Part shown: positions 27,629 through 37,000 of the stretch, in pieces
How positions within the stretch are numbered: position 1 is the first letter of the stretch
Layout: each line of letters opens with the position of its first letter
Assembly (NCBI GenBank): GCA_030168595.1
Contig: CP115556.1
Location: 744,001 to 808,000 of the forward strand
From: Methanomassiliicoccales archaeon LGM-DZ1
Lineage (GTDB): Archaea > Thermoplasmatota > Thermoplasmata > Methanomassiliicoccales > Methanomethylophilaceae
DNA: 64,000 nucleotides
Reading direction: 5' to 3'
Notes under the pieces: generated by a model
Seen by the model: only the letters and a program-made list of their open reading frames with translations
Database searches by the model: none
Told to the model about the DNA's origin: nothing
Made by a program: the position numbers and the translations under genes

Positions 27629-28009
27629 ATGGCACTATGGCAGGGTAAATCCAACAGGAAATCCACCGGCGGCAGGCACATCCTCGCCCGCGGAAAGAGG
27701 AAGTTCGAGATCAGCAGGGAGCAGCAGTTCACCAGGATCGGCACCGAGTCCCTGAAGCAGTACCGCGGAATGGGTGGATCCAAGAAGGTCGGAGTCCTCT
27801 ACGCCGAGTATGCCAACGTCGTCGACAAGAAGACGAACACCGTCAAGAAAGCGAAGATCCTCACTGTTACCGACAACCCTTCCGACAGGAACCTCGTTCA
27901 GCGTAACATCCTCAACAAGGGCGCCAGGATCAAGACCGACCTCGGAGAGGCCATCGTTACCTCCAGGCCCGGACAGTGCGGCGTCGTCAACGCAGTGCTC
28001 GTTGAGTGA
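27629..28009 (+). CDS. rps8e: 30S ribosomal protein eS8
   Basis: The 126-residue protein is archaeal eS8: MALWQGKSNRKSTGGRHI at the N-terminus, DNPSDRNLVQRNILNKGA, and a C-terminal VTSRPGQCGVVNAVL. The ATG at 27629 gives exactly the family N-terminus. The leader is very short. Confidence 0.96.
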   Translation: MALWQGKSNRKSTGGRHILARGKRKFEISREQQFTRIGTESLKQYRGMGGSKKVGVLYAEYANVVDKKTNTVKKAKILTVTDNPSDRNLVQRNILNKGARIKTDLGEAIVTSRPGQCGVVNAVLVE

Positions 28010-28034
28010 GACCCAGCGCCATCTTACCCGGGGC

Positions 28035-28080
28035 CTGCCCCCGGGGGCATTCCAACGCTTTCCGGTTTTCGGTTCTTTTT
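28035..28080 (+). terminator. Terminator after eS8 gene
   Basis: CCCGGGG/CCCCGGG hairpin followed by pyrimidine-rich DNA ending in TTCTTTTTGTG. Confidence 0.6.
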
Positions 28081-28167
28081 GTGTATTTCTGTACTCTTCC
28101 TCGGCCGCCCTTATACGTCCGCAGGAAACAGGTTATTATTCCTCGGCTGTATCGAGAGGATGATAAC

Positions 28168-28461
28168 ATGGCTTATGACGACGATACGGCCATCGTCCTG
28201 TGGCCGGAATATTTCGATGCAGGCCTCTCCCGCAAGCAGGGGAGAAGGCTTCCTGTCTCCAAATGCGTGAAGGACCCGTCCCTGGACATGATCGCCAAAG
28301 GCGCGATAATCCTGGGCCTGGAGTACAGGATCGACGAGAGCAAGAGCTACCCGTCCGACTGGACCTCGAAGAAGGGCTGCGTCCGGGTGGAGAAGGGCAA
28401 GCTGAAGAAGACGGAGATCATCCCCCGCATAGGCGAGATCCTGATCAAGAACGGCGCGTGA
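28168..28461 (+). CDS. srp19: Signal recognition particle 19 kDa protein
   Basis: SRP19 binds helices 6 and 8 of SRP RNA and prepares it for SRP54. The 97-residue protein has IVLWPEYFDAGLSRKQGRRL and ALNL-like ILGLEYRIDESKSYPSDW, then CVRVEKGK. GAGAGGATGATA provides a ribosome site before the ATG. It is the first gene of a short operon with the nnr and phosphoesterase genes (5-base gap, then overlap). Confidence 0.94.
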   Translation: MAYDDDTAIVLWPEYFDAGLSRKQGRRLPVSKCVKDPSLDMIAKGAIILGLEYRIDESKSYPSDWTSKKGCVRVEKGKLKKTEIIPRIGEILIKNGA

Positions 28462-28466
28462 GGCAT

Positions 28467-29873
28467 ATGATATCCGCGCTTGATTCCAAGGTCATGGATG
28501 CCAACTCCGAGGCCCTCGGGGTCGGCACCGATATCCTCATGGACAATGCCGGGAAGGCCCTGGCGGACTTCCTGACCGAGAGGTTCTCCGGGAAGAGGTT
28601 CATCATATTCTGCGGACGCGGCAACAACGGCGGGGACGGATCAGCCGCAGCCTGCCACATGGAGGGGGAGGATGTGACCCTCTGCCTCATCGGGAGCCCG
28701 GAGAACATCAAATCGCATTCTGCGGCGGCGTTCTATGCCAAGGCCGGCTGCCCGAAGGTCCCGTTCGATTCGCCCGGGACCGGCTACGATGTGCTCGTCG
28801 ATGCCGTCCTGGGGACCGGCATATCCGGAGAGGTGAAGCCGGAATATTCCGCGTACATCGACCTCACCAGGAGGTTCAAGGGGACCATCGTCTCGGTCGA
28901 TGTGCCCACCGGGTTCGGCACCGGCAAACAGGTCCTGCCCGATTTCACGGTCACCATGCATGACACCAAAGAAGGCATGGACGCTGAGAACTGCGGCGTG
29001 ATCGTCATCGCGGACATCGGCATGCCGGAGAAGGCGTACACCCACACCGGCCCCGGGGACATGTACAGGTACCCCCGGCCCGATGCCCGGAGCCACAAGG
29101 GCGCCAACGGCCGCCTGCTGGTCATCGGCGGAGGGCCTTTCTACGGCGCCCCGGCGATGGCCGCCATGGCCGCCATGAGGACAGGGATCGACCTGGCTAC
29201 CGTCGCCGTCCCCGAGAACTGCTATCATGAGGTCGCGGCCGTGTCCCCTGTGCTGATGGTGCACCCGCTCAAAGGGAACATCCTGCGCCATGAGCATGTG
29301 AAGGAGCTACTGGACATGGCCGAGAACAATGACGCGGTCCTGATCGGCCCCGGGCTCGGGCGCGACCCGAAGACCTCCGAGGCCGTGAAGGAATTCGTCT
29401 CGCTGTGCGATAAGCCGCTCGTCATCGACGCCGACGGCCTGAACGCCCTCGGCATGGACTTCGTGGCCAGGAACCCGGAGACGGTCCTCACGCCCCACCA
29501 CATGGAGTTCATGCGCCTCACCAACAGCGAAGGGAACGATGAGAACGCCATGGCCTCTGCGGCGCATATGAACGCCGTGATCGTGCTGAAAGGGAAGGAC
29601 GACATCATCACGGACGGAGAACGGATCAAATACAATTCATCCGGGTCCGTGGGCATGACGACCGGCGGGACGGGCGATGTCCTGGCCGGGATAATCGCAG
29701 GATTGATGTCCAAGAAGATGGACGCCTACGACGCAGGCTGCCTCGGAGCATACCTGTCCGGGAAAGCAGGAGAGCGCGCCTTCGCGAAGTTCTCGTACGG
29801 TATGATCGCCACAGACGTCATCAGGTACATACCCAAAGCCATATGCAACGGGCTGGACCGCCTGGGCATCTGA
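28467..29873 (+). CDS. nnr: Bifunctional NAD(P)HX epimerase / ADP-dependent dehydratase
   Basis: This enzyme repairs hydrated NADH and NADPH. The N-terminal epimerase half (residues ~1-205) has CGRGNNGGDGSAAA and VSVDVPTGFG. The C-terminal dehydratase half (~210-468) has GANGRLLVIGGG, LIGPGLGRDPK, DADGLNAL and TTGGTGDVLAGI, which bind the nucleotide. The length of 468 residues is typical of the fused prokaryotic form. It is placed between SRP19 and a phosphoesterase whose ATG overlaps its stop. Confidence 0.94.
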   Translation: MISALDSKVMDANSEALGVGTDILMDNAGKALADFLTERFSGKRFIIFCGRGNNGGDGSAAACHMEGEDVTLCLIGSPENIKSHSAAAFYAKAGCPKVPFDSPGTGYDVLVDAVLGTGISGEVKPEYSAYIDLTRRFKGTIVSVDVPTGFGTGKQVLPDFTVTMHDTKEGMDAENCGVIVIADIGMPEKAYTHTGPGDMYRYPRPDARSHKGANGRLLVIGGGPFYGAPAMAAMAAMRTGIDLATVAVPENCYHEVAAVSPVLMVHPLKGNILRHEHVKELLDMAENNDAVLIGPGLGRDPKTSEAVKEFVSLCDKPLVIDADGLNALGMDFVARNPETVLTPHHMEFMRLTNSEGNDENAMASAAHMNAVIVLKGKDDIITDGERIKYNSSGSVGMTTGGTGDVLAGIIAGLMSKKMDAYDAGCLGAYLSGKAGERAFAKFSYGMIATDVIRYIPKAICNGLDRLGI

Positions 29874-30673
29874 TGGCCGACATACAGCCGGTTCCCGGCA
29901 TCCCTGCGCTGAAGATAGACGATACCCTGGTGATCGGCGACCTCCACATCGGCGTGGAAGCGCATATGGGCGCCAAAGGCGTCCATCTGACCTCGCACAC
30001 GGACATGATGTTCGACAGTATCATCGAGGCCGCCGGGACCGACATCGACCGCGTGATAATGATCGGGGACATCAAGGACTCCGTGCCCGGCTCGACCCGC
30101 CAGGAGTACCGCGAGATACCGGCCTTCTGCGACAGGCTCCTGGAGCATTTCTCAGAGGTCTGCATCGTGCGCGGGAACCATGACACCTCCATCGAGGATT
30201 TCGTCCCGGGGGCGGTCCGCATCTATCCGGCAACTGGGATGATCTCCGGGAACATCGGCCTGGTCCACGGCCACACCTGGCCCTCGGCCGAGGTGATGTC
30301 CAAGCAGACGCTGATCATGGGGCACTGCCATCCCGCCGTCCTCTTCAGGGACGGCGTCGGCTCGCATATGTCGGAGCCCTGCTGGCTCCGCGGCAGGTTC
30401 GCCAAAGAATCCGATGAAAGATATGCGCATCTCCCCGAATCTTTCATCATCGTACCTGCATTCAACAGGCTTCTGGGAGGATCCCCGGTGAACGCCATCG
30501 GAACGCCTCTGCTGGGGCCGATCATGAACTCGGACCTGGTGGACCTCGATGATGCGCGCATCTATCTCCTGGACGGGATCGATCTGGGCTTCAGGAAGGA
30601 CCTGATGGTGAAGGACCGCAAGTTCAGGAGATGGAACGATGACGAGAACTCTCCCCGCCATACGTCGCTCTGA
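29873..30673 (+). CDS. Archaeal SbcD-related metallophosphoesterase
   Basis: The protein has 266 residues, and its start overlaps the previous stop (TGATG). Metal ligands appear as VIGDLHIGVEAH (~21), MIGDIKDS (~62), VRGNHDTS (~101), LVHGHTWPS (~129) and MGHCHPAV (~146). This matches a small archaeal family distantly related to SbcD, often described as a putative ICC-like phosphoesterase or DNA-ligase-associated enzyme. The substrate is unknown. Confidence 0.85.
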   Translation: MADIQPVPGIPALKIDDTLVIGDLHIGVEAHMGAKGVHLTSHTDMMFDSIIEAAGTDIDRVIMIGDIKDSVPGSTRQEYREIPAFCDRLLEHFSEVCIVRGNHDTSIEDFVPGAVRIYPATGMISGNIGLVHGHTWPSAEVMSKQTLIMGHCHPAVLFRDGVGSHMSEPCWLRGRFAKESDERYAHLPESFIIVPAFNRLLGGSPVNAIGTPLLGPIMNSDLVDLDDARIYLLDGIDLGFRKDLMVKDRKFRRWNDDENSPRHTSL

Positions 30674-30771
30674 ACCTTTTCTATCATCCTGAGCTCGATC
30701 GAGGGATGGCTGCATCGGCGGCCGCCGGCCTGACGGCTGCCCACATCGAATGTTCTGACAGAATAATTGAT

Positions 30772-30807
30772 CCCCGGCAGGGCCGGGGAATGGGGGCTCA
30801 CGCCCCC
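30772..30807 (-). terminator. Double-hairpin terminator after mvhA
   Basis: Two adjacent stems: CCCCGGC/GCCGGGG (30772-30788) and GGGGGC/GCCCCC (30792-30807), just downstream of mvhA on the minus strand and convergent with the phosphoesterase gene. Confidence 0.6.
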
Positions 30808-30816
30808 GGAGATGTT

Positions 30817-32331
30817 TCAGTTCCTGGTGATGGTGTCGTAGAGCGACCCGTCGCTGTTCCTGATCTCCGCGGTCAGAGGCATCTGCCCGGGCAGAGAGTG
30901 GGTAGCGCAGGAGTTGCAGGGGTCGTACGCCCTGAAGGCCATCTCGACCATGTTCAGGAGGCCGGGCGACACATCGTAGTTCTTGATGAGGGCCTTGGCG
31001 ACCTTGGCGACGTCCATGCACATCGGGCCGTTGTTGTTGGTGGTTCCGACGACCATGTTGCAGGCGGTGACGATTCCGTTCTCGTCGCAGGTGTAGTCGT
31101 GGGTCAGGGTTCCGCGGGGAGCCTCGACGCATCCGACACCGCGTCCTCCGGGAACGAGGTCGAACTGCTTGATGTTGGGGTCGGTGAGCTTGTCGGAGTA
31201 CGCATCCTCCTTGAGCTTCTCGGCCGCATACAGCATCTCGATGAGCCTGGCCCAGTGGGTGGCGAGGGTGTACTGCACGGGCTCTCCGTTCTTGACGCCG
31301 AAGGTCTCGCGGTAGACCTTGAGCTCCTCGTTGGCGAGCGGGGTGGAGATGTCCTTGCAGACGTTCAGCCTGGCGAGCGGGGTCGCTCTGTAGATACCGG
31401 AGTCGGGTCCGTCCACGAGTCCCTTGTATCCGGGGTTCCTCAGGTAGGGGAACTTCTCGTAGGACCAGGGCTCGGACGCCTCGGCGATGTGGTCGAGGTA
31501 GTCCTTCGGGTCGTACAGGTCGTGCTCTTTGCCGGTCTGGTCGACAACGCGGACCTTACCGTCGTGGAACTCCAGCTGGCCCTTGTCGTTGACAAGGCCC
31601 ATGTGGTAGGTCTCGTGGTAGTAGAGGTCCTTGTTGAGGATGATGTCGAGGTACTCCTTGTTGCCGAGCACGAGGTCGTGGAAGACCTTGAGCGAGGTCT
31701 GGGAGAACTTGACGAGGTCATCGGTGTAGGACTGGATCTCCGCCGCCTCCTCCTTGGAGATGGCCTTGGAGACTCCTCCGGGAACGCCCATGACAGGGTG
31801 GGTCGGCTTGCCGCCGATGATACCCTGGATCTTCTGGGCGTTGGCACGGGCCTTCAGGACGGCGCTTCCGAGCTCGAGGCCGACGGTACCGACGACGCCG
31901 AGGATGTTCCTCTGCGCGGCGGGCGCGGCGGGCCCCTCGACGAAGTCGGCGGAGGCGAGCGCGTAGAAGTGCGCGATGTGGCTGTGGATGAAGTGGGCGT
32001 GGTAGAACGTGTCCCTGATATGGAACGCGGCCTCGGTGGGCTTGGCGCTGTAGCATCCGTCGATTGCCTTGGTGGAGGCAAGGTGGTGCGCTCCGGGGCA
32101 GACTCCGCAGAGCCTGGCGGTGATCTGGTTGAGCTCGGTCACACGCCTGCCGATGCAGAATCTCTCGAATCCCCTGACCTCGGGGACCTGCCAGTATGCG
32201 TTCTTCACATTCCCGCTGTCGTCCAGGAAGATCTCGATCTTCCCGTGACCCTCAAGACGGGTGATGGGGTCGATGGTCACACGGTCGCCGGTGACTTTCT
32301 TCTTCTCATCCCAAATGATAGGTGCTGCCAT
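30817..32331 (-). CDS. mvhA: F420-non-reducing [NiFe] hydrogenase large subunit
   Basis: MvhA splits hydrogen and feeds electrons through MvhG and MvhD to HdrA. The nickel-binding pairs are clear: RLCGVCPGAHH near residue 72 and DPCNSCATH near the C-terminus. RLEGHGKIEIF lies near residue 25. The 504 residues include a C-terminal extension of about 20 residues after the last cysteine motif, which may be removed in maturation. It is the last gene of the hdrA-mvhD-mvhG-mvhA operon (18 bases after mvhG). Confidence 0.95.
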   Translation of the reverse strand: MAAPIIWDEKKKVTGDRVTIDPITRLEGHGKIEIFLDDSGNVKNAYWQVPEVRGFERFCIGRRVTELNQITARLCGVCPGAHHLASTKAIDGCYSAKPTEAAFHIRDTFYHAHFIHSHIAHFYALASADFVEGPAAPAAQRNILGVVGTVGLELGSAVLKARANAQKIQGIIGGKPTHPVMGVPGGVSKAISKEEAAEIQSYTDDLVKFSQTSLKVFHDLVLGNKEYLDIILNKDLYYHETYHMGLVNDKGQLEFHDGKVRVVDQTGKEHDLYDPKDYLDHIAEASEPWSYEKFPYLRNPGYKGLVDGPDSGIYRATPLARLNVCKDISTPLANEELKVYRETFGVKNGEPVQYTLATHWARLIEMLYAAEKLKEDAYSDKLTDPNIKQFDLVPGGRGVGCVEAPRGTLTHDYTCDENGIVTACNMVVGTTNNNGPMCMDVAKVAKALIKNYDVSPGLLNMVEMAFRAYDPCNSCATHSLPGQMPLTAEIRNSDGSLYDTITRN

Positions 32332-32349
32332 TTGATTTCATCCTCCTGT

Positions 32350-33624
32350 TCAGGCAGAGGGTGCCTCTTCTGTGACGGACCTGTTGATGAGGGACTTCCC
32401 GAGAGTGAACGCGTAGAAGTATCCCAGCGGGTCCTTGATGGTTGACATGATCTCGATGATCTTCTGCTCGTCGATGATAGGATCGTCGTCGAGGACCGGG
32501 AACAGGGAAGCGATGGCGCTGAGAGCGCTGGCTCCGTGCTCCTGGACGAAGTGGGTCGGACCGTAGCATCCGCGGCAGGGCTGGCCGGCCGCAGTGCAGC
32601 GGGCGTTGCATCCGCCGACGGTCGCGGGGCCGAGGCAGAGGATTCCCTGGTCCATGAGGCACTTCTTGGGGTCGACATCGACCTGGTAGGGCTCGTAGAT
32701 CTTGGTGATCCTCTTGTACTCTTTCTCGCGGGGGCACTCGTCGCAGAGGCACTTCTCGGTGACTCCGAACTCGTATCCCTTCGGGGGCAGGGCGACGCCG
32801 TTGTAGACGAAGTCGACGATTCCCTTGAGCATCTGGGAGATGGACTCCTGGAGGGGAGGGCATCCGGGGATGTAGTAGTCAACATCGATGACCTCGTCGA
32901 GGGTCTTCACTGTGTCGTACAGGACGGGCAGGGTGAGGACTCCCTCGGAAGCCTGGTACTCGGTCTCGGGCACCTGGGGCTTGCCGGCGTGGTAGTCCTT
33001 CTGGAACTGGGCGCTGGTAGGGGTCTTGGTGTAGACGTAGTCGAGGATCTCGTCGGCTCCGCCCTTGACCAGGTTGGCGAGCGCAGGGGTTCCGCCGAAG
33101 CAGGCGCAGGACCCGTAGCAGACGACGATCTTGGACTTCTGCCTGAGGAGCTTGACCATCTCCTCGTTCTCGGTGTTCCTGACGGCTCCGTTGATGATGG
33201 AGACGGTGATGGAACCGTCCGCCATGGCCTCGATGTCGTCCTTCTTGCCGTCGACCGCGATGGGCCACATGACGATGTTGGCGAACTGGCCGATGGTCAG
33301 GACCCTCTCGTTGGTGTCGAGCAGGGAGACATCGCAGCCTCCGCATGCCGCGGCCCAGTAGATGGCCAGGTTGATCTTGCCGTTCGCCGGAGGGGCGGGC
33401 AGGAGCTCGCCGAGGTCCGCGAAGGGGTACTCGGTGTGCCCGTGCTTCCCGTTGACGGCCTTGCCCGTCTCGCCGGAAGCGGCGGGAGCGGGAGCGGGAG
33501 CGGCTGCCGCGGCCTTAGCAGCGGGAGCCTCCTTGGATTTCGCCGGGGCGGCGGCCTTGGCGGCCGGGGCCTCGTTCTTCTCTTTCTTTTCCTTCTTCTT
33601 GAACAGGTTGCTGAAGAATCCCAT
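32350..33624 (-). CDS. mvhG: F420-non-reducing [NiFe] hydrogenase small subunit with long N-terminal tail
   Basis: MvhG carries iron-sulfur clusters that relay electrons from MvhA. The core begins near residue 85 with INLAIYWAAACGGCDVSLLD. It contains CYGSCACFGGTPALAN and a C-terminal set of cysteines (CLCDECPREKEY, VGGCNARCTAAGQPCRGCYG). Typical MvhG is ~300 residues; this one has 424. The first ~75 residues are extra: an amphipathic, lysine-rich start (MGFFSNLFKKKEKKEK) followed by a long Ala/Pro linker. The tail could tether the complex or another subunit. The gene lies four bases after mvhD. Confidence 0.93.
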   Translation of the reverse strand: MGFFSNLFKKKEKKEKNEAPAAKAAAPAKSKEAPAAKAAAAAPAPAPAASGETGKAVNGKHGHTEYPFADLGELLPAPPANGKINLAIYWAAACGGCDVSLLDTNERVLTIGQFANIVMWPIAVDGKKDDIEAMADGSITVSIINGAVRNTENEEMVKLLRQKSKIVVCYGSCACFGGTPALANLVKGGADEILDYVYTKTPTSAQFQKDYHAGKPQVPETEYQASEGVLTLPVLYDTVKTLDEVIDVDYYIPGCPPLQESISQMLKGIVDFVYNGVALPPKGYEFGVTEKCLCDECPREKEYKRITKIYEPYQVDVDPKKCLMDQGILCLGPATVGGCNARCTAAGQPCRGCYGPTHFVQEHGASALSAIASLFPVLDDDPIIDEQKIIEIMSTIKDPLGYFYAFTLGKSLINRSVTEEAPSA

Positions 33625-33628
33625 TGGT

Positions 33629-34093
33629 TCAGGCCTCCTTGGGGTGTGCCCTGACGTTCTCTTCCTGGGCGATGGTCTTCGCGGAGGTGACGGGGGTGGG
33701 GCCGAGGGCCTTGATCTCGTCGATGAACGAAGTCATGACGGTCTGGAACTTCTCTCCCTCGGAAGCGGAGACCCACTCGAGCCTCAGCCTCTTGGGGTCG
33801 AATCCGTACTGCTCGAGGACGAGCCTCAGCAGCGCGATCCTCCTCCTTGCCCTGTAGTTGCCGCCGATGTAGTGGCAGTCGGCAGGGTGGCATCCGAGGA
33901 CAATGACTCCGTCCGCTCCTTTGGAGAGGGCGCGGAGGACGAACTCGGGGTCGATCCTCGCGGAGCACATGGTCCTGATGATACGGAAGTTGGGGGGCAT
34001 CTGGCGCCTCCCGACTCCGGCGTTGTCGGCACCCGCGTAGGAGCACCAGTTGCAGCAAAACGCTACGATCAGAGGTTCAAATTCTTCTGCCAT
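33629..34093 (-). CDS. mvhD: F420-non-reducing hydrogenase iron-sulfur subunit D
   Basis: MvhD passes electrons from the hydrogenase to HdrA through a [2Fe-2S] cluster. The 154 residues include FCCNWCSYAGADNAGVGR, TMCSARIDPEFVL and GADGVIVLGCHPADCHY, the family cysteine pattern. AAGGAG overlapping the hdrA stop codon selects the ATG at 34093. The gene lies five bases after hdrA. Confidence 0.95.
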   Translation of the reverse strand: MAEEFEPLIVAFCCNWCSYAGADNAGVGRRQMPPNFRIIRTMCSARIDPEFVLRALSKGADGVIVLGCHPADCHYIGGNYRARRRIALLRLVLEQYGFDPKRLRLEWVSASEGEKFQTVMTSFIDEIKALGPTPVTSAKTIAQEENVRAHPKEA

Positions 34094-34098
34094 TGGAA

Positions 34099-37000
34099 TC
34101 ACTCCTTCTCCATGAGGGGCCTGTTGAACATGGCATCGATCTCAGCGATGATCTGCGAGTTCCTGAAGCCTCTCTGCTCCATCGCACCGGACGGGCAGGC
34201 CGCGACGCAGCATCCGCATCCCTTGCAGAGACCGGCGTTGACCTGGCTGACAGGCCTTCCGTCGGGTCCGTTGACGATGGTGATCGCGTGGTACTCGCAG
34301 CATCCCTCGCAGGTTCCGCAGCCGTTGCAGAGCTGGGGGTTGGCGACGGAGGCGACGATACCCTCGGAGACCAGGTGGTCCTTGGTGATGATGGTCAGCA
34401 TCCTGGAGGCGGCTCCGGATCCCTGGGCGATGCACTCGTCCATGAACTTGGGCCAGTGGGCGGCTCCGGCGACGAAGACACCCTCGGTCGCGAAGTCGAC
34501 GGGCCTGAGCTTCTGGTGGGCCTCGAAGTAGAAGCCGTCCTTGCTCAGCGGGACCTTGACCATGACCGCGAGCTTCTCCTTCTCCTCGCGCATGGGCGCG
34601 ATTCCGACGGACAGGGCCAGGGTGTCGACGGGGATCTTGACTTCCTGGCCGAGGGTGGTGTCGAACGCCTCGACGAAGTTGCCGTCGTACTTGGGCAGGG
34701 TGTCGTCGTTGACACGCCTCAGGAACCTGACTCCGAGCTGGCAGGCCTTGTAGTAGAGGTCCTCCCTGAAGGCGTAGGTCCTGATGTCCTTGTGGATGAT
34801 GGTGACGTTGGCGGTGGGGTCGGCCATCTTGATCTCGATAGCGTCCCTGATCGCGCTGGCGCAGCAGACACGGCTGCAGTAGCCGACCTTCTCGTTCCTG
34901 GACCCGATGCACTGGATGAACACGACGTTCTTCCCGGTGAACTGGCCGGCGGCGACCTTCTTCTCGAGCTCGACGTGGGTGAGCACCTTGGGGTCGGAGC
35001 CGTAGTTGTACTCGACAGGCTTGTACTGGGCGGCACCGACGGCGAACAGGATCGCACCTGCGGGGATCTCCTCTCCGCTGGCGAGCTCCACGGTGAAGTT
35101 GCCGACGTATCCGGGGATGTCCTCGATGACAGCGTTCTTGTGAACGGTGATCAGCGGGCAGGACTCCACCTTCTTGATGGTCTCGGCGAGGAACTCGGAG
35201 ACGAGCTTGCCGTCCTCCCTGTGGACGAAGTTCCTGGCGAATCCTCCGAGCTCGGACTCGCGCTCGAAGAGGTCGACCTTGACACCCTGGGCGGCGACGT
35301 CGAGGGCGGCTGTCATACCGGTGATTCCTCCTCCGATGATGGCGGCGGACTGGGTGACGGGGATCTCGGCTCCCTCGAGGGGCTCGAGCAGGCAGGCCTT
35401 GGCGACGGCCATCCTGATCAGGTCCTTGGCCTTGGTGGTGGCCGCTTCGGGGGCATGCATGTGGATCCACGAGCACTGGTCGCGGATGTTGGCCATGTTG
35501 TAGAGGTACTTGTTCAGACCGCCGTTCCTGCAGGCCTCCCTGAAGAGAGGCTCGTGGGTCCTGGGGGTGCAGGACGCGACGACGACACGGTTCAGGTCGT
35601 GCTCCTTGATGAAGTCGGAGATCTGCATCAGGGTGTCCTGAGCGCAGGCGTACTTGGTCTCGACGGCCACGACGACATGGGGCAGGGTCTTGGCGTACTC
35701 GACGCAGGCGGGGACGTTGACCACAGAGCCGATGTTGATACCGCAGTGGCATACCCAGACACCGACGCGGGGCTCCTTGCCGGCGACATCCTTCTCGGGC
35801 GGGTAGACCTTGGGCTTGCAGGGGACGAAGTCGGGGTCCTTGACGATGTAGGCACCGGCCTTGGCGGAGGCACCGGATGCCTCGGCGACGGAGGTCGGGA
35901 TGTCCTTGGGCGCCGCGAAGGCACCGGTCACGAAGATTCCCTTCCTGGTGGTCTCGAGCGGGTTGAAGACGGTGGTCTTGGCGAACCCGTACTCGTTCAG
36001 CTCGATGCCCAGGGTCTGGGCGAGCTGCTCGGCGCCCTCGGGGGCCTCGAGCCCGACGGACAGGACGACGATGTCGAAGGTCTTCGAAGCGGGATTGTTG
36101 TCCTTGTCGGTGTAGTTGACGGTGACCTGCTTGGTCTCGGGATCCTCCTCGACGTTGGACACACGGGCTCCGCGGTGCATGTGGATGCCGTACTCGTCCT
36201 CGGCCCTCTTGATGTAGGCCTCGAACTCCTTTCCGTAGGACCTGATGTCCATGAAGAAGATGTCCTCGTCGACGTCTCCGTGCTCCTTGGTGATCTGGGC
36301 CTGCTTGGTCGCGTACATGCAGCACACGGACGAGCAGTAAGTCTTCCAGTTCTTCTTATGGGACCTGGATCCGCAGCACTGGATCCATGCGACGGACTTG
36401 GGGCCCCTCTCGCCGGCGCCTTTCTGGGCGACGCCGAACTTGTCGTAGACGATGGTGGAGGGCACAGGTATGTGTCCGTCGAACGGACCGGCGGCGCCTT
36501 CCATCCTCTCGTACTCGATGGCGGTGACGACGTTCTTGAACCTTCCGTATCCGTACTCGGACGCGTTCTTGGCGTTCCAGACGGAGAATCCGGCGGCGAC
36601 GACGATGGATCCGACATCAAGTGTCAGGTCCTGGTCCTTGTCCTCGTAGCTGATGGCCTGCTTGCCGCAGACCTTCGCGCAGACACCGCACTTGTTCTCA
36701 CGGAGCTTCTTGCAGTATCTGGGGTCGATGAGCGCCACCCTGGGCACAGCCTGAGAGTGGGGGATGTAGATGGCCCTCCTGGTGGTGAGCCCGTACTCGA
36801 ACTCGTTGGGGATCCCGCGGGTCGGGCACTTCGCGACGCAGTCTCCGCACGAGGTGCAGAGGGTCGGGTCGACGTACCTGGCCTTCTTGGTCACGGTGAC
36901 CTTGAAGTCTCCCGCCTCACCGTCGACTTTCTTGACCTCGTGGTAGGTCATGAGGGTGATGTTGGGGTGACCGGCTGCATCCGCCATCTTGGGGGACAGG

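Noticed and set aside
30706-32445. A 579-codon plus-strand frame opposite mvhA
   Set aside because: Low-complexity antisense translation with no recognisable motif.
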